Positions 1 through 5,798 of a DNA stretch of 6,176 nucleotides are shown here, one piece after another. A program made the position numbers and the translations under genes. The DNA comes from Methanobacteriota archaeon (lineage in GTDB: Archaea; Halobacteriota; Methanosarcinia; Methanosarcinales; Methanoperedenaceae): the NCBI GenBank assembly GCA_018900975.1, contig JAHIFK010000153.1, forward strand, positions 1-6,176. The letters run 5' to 3'. The notes under the pieces were generated by a model, which saw nothing but the letters and a program-made list of their open reading frames with translations, had not been told where the DNA came from and ran no database searches. Positions within the stretch are counted from its first letter, which is position 1. Every line of letters begins with the position of its first letter.

Positions 1-660
1 CCCGTCGTGCGACCCTTCGGTTTCTGAGGTATGTCTCTCCACACCTGTTGTCAGCGCCGTGCTATACACCTGCGGGATCTCAGAGCGTATCTGCTGCGCT
101 GCGAACGAGTATTCAGAACCATTGTTCAGGTAATCAGTAATTGGAGTGGCATTGATATCGAAAAGCTTTGCCCTCTCATAATCCTCCTGCGCCTCCGTAG
201 AATTCCCGGTTGAATTGAAAGCCTCCTGCTGCGGGTCGATCTTCATCGAACCGTTGTCAAGCGACACGTTCCCGTAGTCCATGCTCTTGCCTGATAATAC
301 AGATGCTGTTTGTTTTGCGTATTCCACAATGCTCATTGGATCTACTGAATTGAACACGAATCCCTGGTCGAGGAACAGGGCGCCGTTGAGAATGAGCGAG
401 AGGTGTGTGTTGTTTACGATGTTTTCTGGGGCGCCGCGGTAATACTGCATGTATCCGCGCGCCCAGGTGTATGCCATCGAGAGCGCGGTGGTCTCGACCA
501 TGACAGCATTTGAGCCGTTCAATCTAATACTGTATTCATCAGTCAGGTCCTTGAGCAGCGGATACCGCGCCGTGATAAGGTTCCCTATGGTGATATTCTC
601 GTTCATGACCTCTGTCTTTGTCTTGAGGTCTTTGAGATGTATCCGCAGCGGGACACTCAC
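1..660 (-). CDS. DUF7286-like protein, C-terminal continuation (partial, runs off left edge)
   Basis: This frame is open for 220 codons from the GTG at 660-658 to the window edge. It lies in exactly the same frame as the 175-codon gene just upstream, separated only by TGA and AAA. The translation contains RYPLLKDLTDEY, then MAYTWARGYMQYYRGAPENI, then LILNGALFLDQGFVF. From memory this order resembles the conserved core of haloarchaeal DUF7286 proteins (a WARGYAQYGGAPIENV-like motif followed by a TNGA-like motif). Such proteins are large, membrane-anchored, of unknown function, and often sit near archaeal pilus/secretion-type gene clusters. No convincing Shine-Dalgarno precedes the GTG, so independent initiation is doubtful. 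Several N-x-S/T sequons (for example NIT, NNT, NGS, NST) fit an extracytoplasmic location. I think it is the remainder of the upstream gene. Family assignment is from recalled motifs and is moderately sure; the open frame itself is directly seen. Confidence 0.7.
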   Translation of the reverse strand, partial: MSVPLRIHLKDLKTKTEVMNENITIGNLITARYPLLKDLTDEYSIRLNGSNAVMVETTALSMAYTWARGYMQYYRGAPENIVNNTHLSLILNGALFLDQGFVFNSVDPMSIVEYAKQTASVLSGKSMDYGNVSLDNGSMKIDPQQEAFNSTGNSTEAQEDYERAKLFDINATPITDYLNNGSEYSFAAQQIRSEIPQVYSTALTTGVERHTSETEGSHDG

Positions 661-663
661 TTT

Positions 664-666
664 TCA
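664..666 (-). other. In-frame TGA interrupting a DUF7286-like gene
   Basis: Reading the minus strand gives TAC TGA AAA GTG, with the frame open for 174 codons before and at least 220 after. If the TGA were a sense codon, the protein would read DTY-x-KVSVPLRIHL, so one changed base (for example TGG, Trp) would restore a continuous protein. I see no programmed frameshift or readthrough signal next to it. Confidence 0.7.
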
Positions 667-1191
667 GTATGTATCGTAACCATTCTCTCCCGGAGGCATG
701 ACCGGTGGAACTAGCGACCTTTTTAGTTTCATCCTGATGGGCTGGAAGTCTATCCCGTCCCACGTTTCAAGCGGTTCTACGTTGACCGCGTATCCCCTGT
801 ATGCATACCTGTCGTACATATAGTTGGTTTTTATGTATATGTTGAGGGTATGCCGCGTGAGGGCGCGGGCGCGGTTGAGTGTGAATTCGTCAGGGTCGCC
901 GTCTGTGTAATAGGCGCTGTTGTTGTCAGGAATGATGACAGGAGTTTCTCCAAGCTGTTTGAGAGCGTCCATGCCTGCGTAGTTTATGGCGCGCGCAAGG
1001 TCTGCTTTCGCGTACGTGAGCGCGGTGTCAGGCGCTGATATTTCGACAGGCTTTGACATGGCTGTTGCCATGCGTACGTCCATGCGCAGGATGTTGATGG
1101 AGAGCATTACGCTGAGAAGTAAAAGGAATACGCCGATGACTGCGAGTGGGACTTTTGCGGTGTCGTTGTGCCATAATGATGTTTTTACCAT
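664..1191 (-). CDS. DUF7286-like membrane protein, N-terminal part, ended by in-frame TGA
   Basis: The gene encodes 175 residues from the ATG at 1191-1189. I chose this ATG because AGGAGA (1202-1197) sits five bases upstream; a TTG further up at 1215 would add eight residues but lacks such a site. Residues about 13-35 (VPLAVIGVFLLLLSVMLSIN) form one membrane segment, followed by an extracytoplasmic-looking domain rich in Tyr and Asn. The start VPLAVIGVFLLL resembles the N-terminus I recall for DUF7286 proteins of haloarchaea. The product ends at TGA 664-666 after GENGYDTY, yet the same frame continues for at least 220 codons with family-like sequence. That makes this fragment probably truncated, compared with the several hundred residues usual for the family. 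The molecular function is unknown; a role in the cell surface or a pilus-like assembly is only inferred. It is transcribed divergently from the aldolase operon. Confidence 0.75.
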   Translation of the reverse strand: MVKTSLWHNDTAKVPLAVIGVFLLLLSVMLSINILRMDVRMATAMSKPVEISAPDTALTYAKADLARAINYAGMDALKQLGETPVIIPDNNSAYYTDGDPDEFTLNRARALTRHTLNIYIKTNYMYDRYAYRGYAVNVEPLETWDGIDFQPIRMKLKRSLVPPVMPPGENGYDTY

Positions 1192-1196
1192 ACCCT

Positions 1197-1202
1197 TCTC
1201 CT
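1197..1202 (-). promoter_or_regulatory. Ribosome-binding site for the DUF7286-like gene
   Basis: AGGAGA on the minus strand lies five bases before the ATG at 1191. It decides this start over the upstream TTG at 1215. Confidence 0.6.
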
Positions 1203-1226
1203 GGGAAGGCGGCAAAAGTGGTGAAT

Positions 1227-1242
1227 CTATTTAAATTTTTCA
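1227..1242 (-). promoter_or_regulatory. Archaeal TATA/BRE-type promoter for the DUF7286-like gene
   Basis: The minus strand reads GAAAAATTTAAATAG, a purine-rich BRE-like stretch followed by the TATA core TTTAAATA (1235-1228). A start about 25 bases downstream falls near 1206. This gives a leader of roughly 15 bases that just includes the AGGAGA ribosome-binding site. The transcript start is inferred from spacing only. Confidence 0.5.
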
Positions 1243-1312
1243 GTTTGTGTTCTGTATTGGTTAGTTCGGTTTTGTAACACCAAACGATTTTACATCCACC
1301 TCATTCCGTTAG

Positions 1313-1322
1313 TTTTAAATAT
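1313..1322 (+). promoter_or_regulatory. Archaeal TATA box for the small-protein/aldolase/dehydrogenase operon
   Basis: TTTTAAATAT is centred about 26 bases before the ATG at 1343. That spacing places the transcript start at or within a few bases of the ATG, so the first gene is probably translated from a leaderless mRNA. Consistent with this, no Shine-Dalgarno precedes the ATG. It forms a divergent pair with the promoter at 1227-1242. Confidence 0.5.
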
Positions 1323-1342
1323 CCGGAATCATTTCTGTGATT

Positions 1343-1573
1343 ATGCCAATCGAGGGATTTGTAGAGTACAAAAGAAGAGAATACTGCAACGATGTTGAAT
1401 GCCCTATTCAGATGATAATGAACCAGAAGGAACAGGACTCAGCAGAATACAATGAAATGCGGGATATATGCAAGGAACACTGCCTGCATACTACTTATGA
1501 ATTCCATCACTGGCTGGTAGATAAAGGCTATTTACTGCTTAGACCCGATGAAAATAAACAGGAGGAAATTTAA
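1343..1573 (+). CDS. Small four-cysteine protein of unknown function
   Basis: This encodes a 76-residue protein starting MPIEGFVEYKRREYC. I prefer the ATG at 1343 to the GTG two codons upstream (1337) because a TATA box lies about 26 bases ahead, suggesting a leaderless message. It has four cysteines in two pairs, C15-x4-C20 and C43-x3-C47, followed by a His-rich stretch (H49, then HTTYEFHHWL with H55 and H56). This spacing suggests a bound zinc ion or iron-sulfur cluster, but I recognise no named family and assign no function. There is no signal peptide or membrane segment. Its last codons contain the ribosome-binding site of the aldolase gene, which begins one base after its stop, so the two are almost certainly co-transcribed and translationally linked. 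Conservation of this pairing would point to a role with the aldolase and dehydrogenase. Confidence 0.75.
   Translation: MPIEGFVEYKRREYCNDVECPIQMIMNQKEQDSAEYNEMRDICKEHCLHTTYEFHHWLVDKGYLLLRPDENKQEEI
1561..1566 (+). promoter_or_regulatory. Strong ribosome-binding site of the LsrF-like gene
   Basis: GGAGGA lies eight bases before the ATG at 1575, inside the 3' end of the preceding small gene. It picks the ATG at 1575 over an in-frame ATG at 1548, which would only add ten poorly conserved residues overlapping the upstream gene. Confidence 0.75.
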
Positions 1574-1574
1574 T

Positions 1575-2354
1575 ATGAACTGGGGAATGAAGAACAGGCT
1601 CTCACGGATAATCAAACCACGAAGCGGCCGCTGCGTTATGCTTGCTGTTGACCATGGTTATTTCCAGGGTCCTACGACAGGACTTTCAAATATTAGCGAA
1701 ACGGTTGAACCGCTGCTTCCGTATGCTGACGCGCTTATGATAACAAGAGGTGCTGTCAGGAACTGGATAGACCCGGCTGTGGAAATACCAATAATTCTTC
1801 GCGTTTCAGGAGGGCAGAGCATCCTGAAGGAATTGTCCAACGAGATAATAACCACCAATATTGATGACGCGATAAGGATCAATGCGACCGCCATTACATG
1901 CTCCGTATATATTGGTGGGGAATATGAAAAGCAAACAATTGACAACCTGTCAAAACTCGTGGATGAAGGGGAAAAATACGGCATCCCTGTCCTTGCAGTG
2001 ACTGCTGTAGGAAAAGAAATGGTGCGAGATGCAAGGTACCTTGCTCTTGCATCAAGGATATGTGTTGAAATAGGGGCTCAAATTATAAAGACCTATTACA
2101 CAGAGGACTTTGGAAAAGTGGTTGAAGCATGCGGTAATGTCCCTGTTGTTATTGCAGGCGGTAAAAAACTTCCAGAAAAAGAGGCACTCCAGATGACCAC
2201 CAATGCGGTATCTGATGGCGCCACCGGGGTTGATATGGGAAGGAACATCTTCCAGAGCGACAGCCCTGTTGGCATGATCCAGGCAGTAAGGGCTATTGTT
2301 CATGAGGGAAAGTCGCTGGATGAGGCTTACGAGATATACAAAAGCTTGAAATAA
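1575..2354 (+). CDS. lsrF: LsrF-like class I aldolase/thiolase (DhnA/DeoC superfamily)
   Basis: The 259-residue cytoplasmic enzyme is a single TIM barrel, close to the usual family length (E. coli LsrF, about 290, has a longer N-terminus). Signature segments match LsrF as I recall it: NWGMKNRLSRI at residues 2-12, VMLAVDHGYFQGPTTGL at 21-37, IIKTYY with the likely Schiff-base Lys172, GGKKLPE at 195-201, and a phosphate-binding GVDMGRNIFQSD at 218-229. In bacteria LsrF transfers an acetyl group from 3-hydroxy-5-phosphonooxypentane-2,4-dione (an AI-2 breakdown product) to CoA. Related archaeal enzymes are fructose-bisphosphate aldolase and the ADH/DKFP synthases of aromatic amino acid synthesis, but the DHGYFQGPTTGL and GGKKLPE motifs favour LsrF. 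No other lsr genes are visible, so the natural substrate is uncertain; some phosphorylated ketose is likely. It overlaps the dehydrogenase gene by one base, implying a shared pathway. Confidence 0.88.
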   Translation: MNWGMKNRLSRIIKPRSGRCVMLAVDHGYFQGPTTGLSNISETVEPLLPYADALMITRGAVRNWIDPAVEIPIILRVSGGQSILKELSNEIITTNIDDAIRINATAITCSVYIGGEYEKQTIDNLSKLVDEGEKYGIPVLAVTAVGKEMVRDARYLALASRICVEIGAQIIKTYYTEDFGKVVEACGNVPVVIAGGKKLPEKEALQMTTNAVSDGATGVDMGRNIFQSDSPVGMIQAVRAIVHEGKSLDEAYEIYKSLK

Positions 2355-3340
2355 TGGACTCCATGAAAACAGCTGTATATTATAACAATAACGATATCAG
2401 GATAGAGGATAGACAAAAACCTGAAATAAAAGACGGCGAAATACTGGTAAAGGTCAGGGCTTCAGGGATTTGTGGAACTGACCTTATGGAGTGGTACCGC
2501 ATAAAGAAGGCGCCCCGCGTCCTTGGTCATGAGATAGCAGGGGATATAGTGGAATCGCGGTCAGAAAAGTACAGCATCGGTCAAAGGGTTTTCGTGAGCC
2601 ATCATGTACCGTGCAATGAGTGCAAATACTGCCTTTCCGGGAACCATACTGCCTGCGAGACCCTGCATAAAGGCAACTATGACCCGGGCGGTTTCAGCGA
2701 GTTCGTAAGGGTGCCTGAAATTAACGTTGAGAATGGCACTTATGTCCTGCCAGACGATGTTTCTTATGAAGAGGGGTCATTGATTGAGCCCCTTGCCTGT
2801 GTGGTCAGGGCGCAGAGAATGATCGGAGTGAGCGAAGGGCAGACCGTTCTGGTCATGGGTTCAGGGATATCCGGTCTCCTGAATATAAAGCTGGCTAAGC
2901 TGAGAAAAGCAAAAGTCATTGCAACTGATATTAATGAATACAGGTTAAAAATGGCAAAAGAGTGCGGGGCAGATGAAGTGTACGATGCAAATGCAATGCT
3001 GGACGTGAAAGCTGACAGGATAATCATGTGCACAGGCGCGATGCCTGCTTTTGAGGCGGCGTTCAGGTATATCGACAGGAAAGGGATAATAATGCTCTTT
3101 GCCATACCGAACAGGAACCTTCCAATTCCAGTTGAGGACTTCTGGAGGAATGAATTGAGCATCGTATCAAGCTACGGCGCGGCTCCGGTTGACCTTGAAG
3201 AAGCTCTTGGGTTAATAAGTGATGGAAAGATTGATGTTTCTGATATGATAACGCACAGGCTGAAACTGGAAGATATACAGAAGGGTTTTAAGATAGCAGG
3301 AGAGGCGAAGGACTCTCTGAAAGTTGTGTTGGTACCTTGA
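2354..3340 (+). CDS. Zinc-dependent medium-chain alcohol/polyol dehydrogenase
   Basis: The 328-residue protein is an MDR-family NAD(P)-dependent dehydrogenase. The N-terminal GroES-like catalytic domain carries probable catalytic-zinc ligands C40 (GICGTD), H59 with E60 (LGHE) and E145 (IEP). It keeps the full structural-zinc set C87, C90, C93 and C101. The Rossmann domain has GSGISG at 169-174, and D192 at the end of the second strand favours NAD over NADP. Length and motifs fit the sorbitol/threonine dehydrogenase-like branch; the substrate cannot be read from sequence. The ATG overlaps the aldolase stop codon (TAATG), a classic coupling arrangement. An alternative start at 2363 (MKTAVYY) would be three codons shorter and begins where homologues usually do. 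Together with the aldolase it probably interconverts an alcohol and a ketone on a phosphorylated sugar-like compound before or after carbon-carbon cleavage; that is inference. Confidence 0.88.
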   Translation: MDSMKTAVYYNNNDIRIEDRQKPEIKDGEILVKVRASGICGTDLMEWYRIKKAPRVLGHEIAGDIVESRSEKYSIGQRVFVSHHVPCNECKYCLSGNHTACETLHKGNYDPGGFSEFVRVPEINVENGTYVLPDDVSYEEGSLIEPLACVVRAQRMIGVSEGQTVLVMGSGISGLLNIKLAKLRKAKVIATDINEYRLKMAKECGADEVYDANAMLDVKADRIIMCTGAMPAFEAAFRYIDRKGIIMLFAIPNRNLPIPVEDFWRNELSIVSSYGAAPVDLEEALGLISDGKIDVSDMITHRLKLEDIQKGFKIAGEAKDSLKVVLVP

Positions 3341-3455
3341 AATTTCATTTACTATCAACTTTCTTCGGTTCTTCCAGTGCTTGCTTAAGGTGTCCTATTG
3401 TTTGGACTTTCTCTCTTGGGCTGGTATGAAAAAAACAATAGAGGCTATATAATTC

Positions 3456-3481
3456 TAAAATTAATTCGTTTTTTAATTTTA
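3456..3481 (+). terminator. AT-rich hairpin and T-run after the dehydrogenase gene
   Basis: A nine-base stem (3456-3464 with 3473-3481) encloses a loop with a T-run at 3469-3474. All pairs are A-T, so the hairpin is weak, but archaeal termination relies mainly on oligo-T. It lies about 115 bases after the dehydrogenase stop. The 270-base convergent spacer around it (3341-3610) contains no credible gene. Confidence 0.3.
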
Positions 3482-3493
3482 TTCATATTGCAT

Positions 3494-3502
3494 AAAAAAA
3501 AA
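3494..3502 (-). terminator. Oligo-T run, secondary terminator candidate for the minus-strand operon
   Basis: Nine consecutive A on the plus strand give T9 on the minus strand, about 110 bases past the stop of the pentapeptide gene. It may act as a backup to the T8 run at 3568-3575. Confidence 0.3.
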
Positions 3503-3517
3503 CTATAATTCATATAA

Positions 3518-3531
3518 TAATGATATCATTA
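3518..3531. repeat. 14-base perfect palindrome in the convergent spacer
   Basis: TAATGATATCATTA is its own reverse complement. It lies between two convergent operons, not at a promoter, so an operator role is doubtful. In such AT-rich sequence it may be chance. Confidence 0.35.
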
Positions 3532-3567
3532 GCCTGCCTATTAAGTCTACAATCAGATACCCGGATT

Positions 3568-3575
3568 AAAAAAAA
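3568..3575 (-). terminator. Oligo-T terminator of the three-gene minus-strand operon
   Basis: Eight A on the plus strand give T8 on the minus strand, about 35 bases after the stop codon at 3611-3613. This is a typical position and form for an archaeal intrinsic terminator. Confidence 0.45.
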
Positions 3576-3610
3576 TTATACCAATAATTAAAATACCAAC
3601 TTAAGATTTT

Positions 3611-4594
3611 TCAGTCAAATTTTTCCCTCAGGATTTTTTGAACTTCTGGAGGCCATTTAGCTTTTAGAGCGCTGCTTGTAAGATTATCTATCGTTATTGA
3701 ATCTATATCAATATTAGTTAAGTTTGTTTTTTCGTCAAAATCTACAAGTTTAAGGTTTGCCTGTCTTAAATTTGCATTACTGAGGTCAGCCCCACTCAAA
3801 TTTGCTGACATTAAACCAGCATTTCGAAGGTCTGCATTCTTCAAATTCGCATTTTTCAAATTAGCTCTATAAAGTACAGCATCGCTAAGCTCTGCACCCT
3901 CGAGATTTGCTCTTTCAAGATCCGCACTCCATAATTCAGCATATCTTAAATCAGCACCTGCTAATATTGACTCAATTAAATTTGCTGCGGTTAATTTTGC
4001 CCGGACTAATTTTGCATCTTTCAGAATTGCACCTTTCAGTATTGCACCAGTTAAGTCTGCACCTCGAAGGTTAGCTTTACTTAGATCTGCTTTACTTAAG
4101 TCCGCTCCCCTGAGATCTCCATTTCGTAAATCAATTCCCACATAAGACCCATGCAACCCAACTCCAGCCAAAGCGCCCTTTATTTTAGCCTTTTGTATTA
4201 AAAAAGAGCGAGGTTTCCTATCAAATTCTTCCAAAAAATCAGTGAGAGAAATAAAACCTTTTATTTTTTCGTCTTTAACAACAATTAATCCCGGAATCTC
4301 ATATAATTCAGGAATTATTTTGGTGATGTCTTCTTGATTAGATATTGTTTTGACTTTTTCAAAAATCTTCCTATTTTCAATGTACACCTGTTTGAGAGCA
4401 ATATTTGGATCTAATGCCCACAACTTCCAGGAAGATATAACCCAATAATCCCCCGTGGTTTCATCATGCACTACTATTTTATCAGCACGAATATTTTTTG
4501 CTTTAATTAAAGTATCCTGAACTGAATTATTTATATCAACTGATACAAGTTCTTCCAATTTTTGAGTCAAAATATCTTCTATTCGGTTGTCCAT
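3611..4594 (-). CDS. Tandem CBS domains fused to a pentapeptide-repeat beta-helix
   Basis: The 327-residue protein has two visible parts. Residues about 17-125 resemble a Bateman module: a first CBS-like unit (VSVDINNSVQDTLIKAKN then KIVVHDETTGDYWVISSWKL) and a second (KTISNQEDITKIIPEL, then GLIVVKDEKIKGFISLTDFL). CBS pairs usually bind adenine nucleotides. From about residue 151, 27 consecutive pentapeptides of the A(D/N)Lxx type run without a break, with the central Leu at every fifth position from L156 to L281 and F286 last. This predicts a right-handed quadrilateral beta-helix of nearly seven coils. A 40-residue tail (WPPEVQKILREKFD) ends it. No signal peptide or membrane segment is seen. 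It is the last gene of a three-gene operon; its ATG lies 16 bases inside the end of the preceding gene. A nucleotide-sensing scaffold is plausible, but the function is unknown and it should not be called a gyrase-protection protein. Confidence 0.85.
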   Translation of the reverse strand: MDNRIEDILTQKLEELVSVDINNSVQDTLIKAKNIRADKIVVHDETTGDYWVISSWKLWALDPNIALKQVYIENRKIFEKVKTISNQEDITKIIPELYEIPGLIVVKDEKIKGFISLTDFLEEFDRKPRSFLIQKAKIKGALAGVGLHGSYVGIDLRNGDLRGADLSKADLSKANLRGADLTGAILKGAILKDAKLVRAKLTAANLIESILAGADLRYAELWSADLERANLEGAELSDAVLYRANLKNANLKNADLRNAGLMSANLSGADLSNANLRQANLKLVDFDEKTNLTNIDIDSITIDNLTSSALKAKWPPEVQKILREKFD

Positions 4595-5214
4595 GTCATT
4601 AAATACCTGCTTAATTCTGATATTCTATTTTTTGTTATTTCATCCGACGATTCAGAATTTATAACCTCTAATTCATAAAGAGTTGTGCCCACTTTTTTCT
4701 CCAATGCCCTGGATTTTGCCTGTTCTAACTCTAAATTTTTTTTAATTCTATTGAGTTTCTTATCACATTCTACAGATTTAATCTTTCTATCTATTTCTTC
4801 TTCTCTATTTTTTATAAAAGAAGGATCAATTATTTCTCTTCCTGGTTCTTTAATATTATTTATAGGGAGTGAATTTTTTATTTTATCATGTAATTCTATC
4901 AGGCTTTGAAAAATATCTGTTAATTTATTTTTGAGTTGACTTTGTCGATGAAGAAAGCCCTCATCTTTCACACCACCTTTATTATGTTCAACTTCCAGGC
5001 TATCAAGGTTGTTTACAGTACTAATTGCCTCACTGTAATATCTATCAAATCTATTTTGAAACCCCCTAATTTTCCAATACACATCATCTAACTCTTTCTC
5101 ACTTTTCCTTTGATTATCCAGCTTTGCTTCACATTCAGAGTGTTGACTTTGTTTTTCTTTAAAGTAGTCAATCGCCAGTCTTGTGTTCTCAATACACCAA
5201 TTCGGGTCCATCAT
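4579..5214 (-). CDS. Helical coiled-coil protein B, paralogue of the upstream gene
   Basis: The 211-residue protein is almost wholly charged and helical, with Lys/Glu-rich coiled-coil stretches, especially residues 135-175 (EEEIDRKIKSVE, KKNLELEQAKSRALEKK). It has no membrane segment and no recognised catalytic motif. Residues 8-115 align without gaps to the product of the gene just upstream at a constant offset of four: IEN with LEN, NRF with GRF, and N-K-G-x4-E-x-FL-x-R-x2-QLK with N-R-G-x4-E-x-FL-x-R-x2-QLK. The two therefore arose by duplication. The start is the first of two adjacent ATGs (5214 or 5211). A weak AGGT at 5228-5225 overlaps the upstream stop, 12 bases away, suggesting translational coupling. 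The 3' end overlaps the CBS-pentapeptide gene by 16 bases. It may be an adaptor or oligomerising partner; no function is established. Confidence 0.75.
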   Translation of the reverse strand: MMDPNWCIENTRLAIDYFKEKQSQHSECEAKLDNQRKSEKELDDVYWKIRGFQNRFDRYYSEAISTVNNLDSLEVEHNKGGVKDEGFLHRQSQLKNKLTDIFQSLIELHDKIKNSLPINNIKEPGREIIDPSFIKNREEEIDRKIKSVECDKKLNRIKKNLELEQAKSRALEKKVGTTLYELEVINSESSDEITKNRISELSRYLMTWTTE

Positions 5215-5226
5215 TTTTTGTTAAAC

Positions 5227-5760
5227 CTATAAAGGCACTCCTGTTGTAATTGTAATAGCTTTTTTAATTAAGGTGGGAATTAATTCTTTTAAATATGGCT
5301 TGATCATTTCAACAGCATTCTGTCCCATAATTTTTTTATCAATTTTATTGATTTCACCATCCCTTTCTTTCTCAAATTCCTTTATTTTCTCTTCTGAAGC
5401 GGAAGAAACAGAAATCTGACTGGCTAACTCTTTTAACTTGGGGAATATGTCTTCTTTCAGATTAATATAAGAGTCTTGAATTCTACCCTTGAGCTGATTA
5501 TTTCTCAAGAGGAAGTTTTCTTGCATTATTTCTCCTCTATTATACATTCGCTTAATTTCTTTTAAATCAGAATTAGCAGCTATAATATCATTAACATTCT
5601 CACGAAACCTTCCGTAGAGTTCATTGAACTCCATATAAGTTGGTCTCAGTACCTCCAATTTTCTACTTTCTCTTTCAAGTAAATCCCTATTTTGTAAAAA
5701 AAGTTCTTGTTCTTCTTCTAAAATTTTTATTGTATAATCCAAGTTTTCAAGAATGTACAC
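5227..5760 (-). CDS. Helical coiled-coil protein A, first gene of the three-gene operon
   Basis: This encodes 177 residues from the GTG at 5760-5758. I chose it because GGTGG lies a few bases upstream and because the N-terminus (VYILENLDY) then lines up with that of its paralogue downstream (NWCIENTRL). A longer frame reaching a TTG at 5859 would add 33 residues that lack similarity to the paralogue and cover the likely promoter. The protein is helical and charged: a coiled coil at about residues 14-37, a conserved N-R-G to QLK segment at 74-91, a second charged helix at 122-144, and a more hydrophobic end (VEMIKPYLKELIPTLIKKAI) that might bind a membrane or partner. I recognise no named domain. 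It lies 12 bases before the second gene. Base composition is much more AT-rich than the left half of the window, consistent with acquired DNA. Role unknown. Confidence 0.7.
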   Translation of the reverse strand: MYILENLDYTIKILEEEQELFLQNRDLLERESRKLEVLRPTYMEFNELYGRFRENVNDIIAANSDLKEIKRMYNRGEIMQENFLLRNNQLKGRIQDSYINLKEDIFPKLKELASQISVSSASEEKIKEFEKERDGEINKIDKKIMGQNAVEMIKPYLKELIPTLIKKAITITTGVPL

Positions 5761-5798
5761 TCTTACCACCCAATAATATTTTTTTATCACTGTAATTG

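Noticed and set aside
664..666. Selenocysteine or pyrrolysine recoding at the in-frame stop
   Set aside because: Pyrrolysine uses TAG, not TGA. Selenocysteine is not expected in Methanosarcinales-like archaea and I see no SECIS-like structure in the available sequence. An error or mutation is simpler.
449..1234. Plus-strand and off-frame open stretches across the DUF7286-like gene (for example 449-679, 850-1038, 986-1234 plus; 539-763 minus)
   Set aside because: They lie over the coherent minus-strand frame, lack ribosome-binding sites, and give low-complexity Arg/Ser/Val-rich translations typical of shadow frames.
1658..3162. Minus-strand open frames opposite the aldolase and dehydrogenase (1658-1984, 2052-2303, 2764-3162)
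   Set aside because: The plus-strand genes carry clear family motifs throughout; the antisense frames have no recognisable domain or start signals.
3770..4140. Short periodic DNA repeats that might suggest a repeat array
   Set aside because: The 15-base periodicity is the codon image of the pentapeptide repeats, with varied sequence and no unique spacers; it is not CRISPR.
4685..4909. Plus-strand hydrophobic frame opposite coiled-coil gene B
   Set aside because: Its Phe/Leu/Ser-rich sequence is just the reverse of Lys/Glu-rich codons in the coiled coil.
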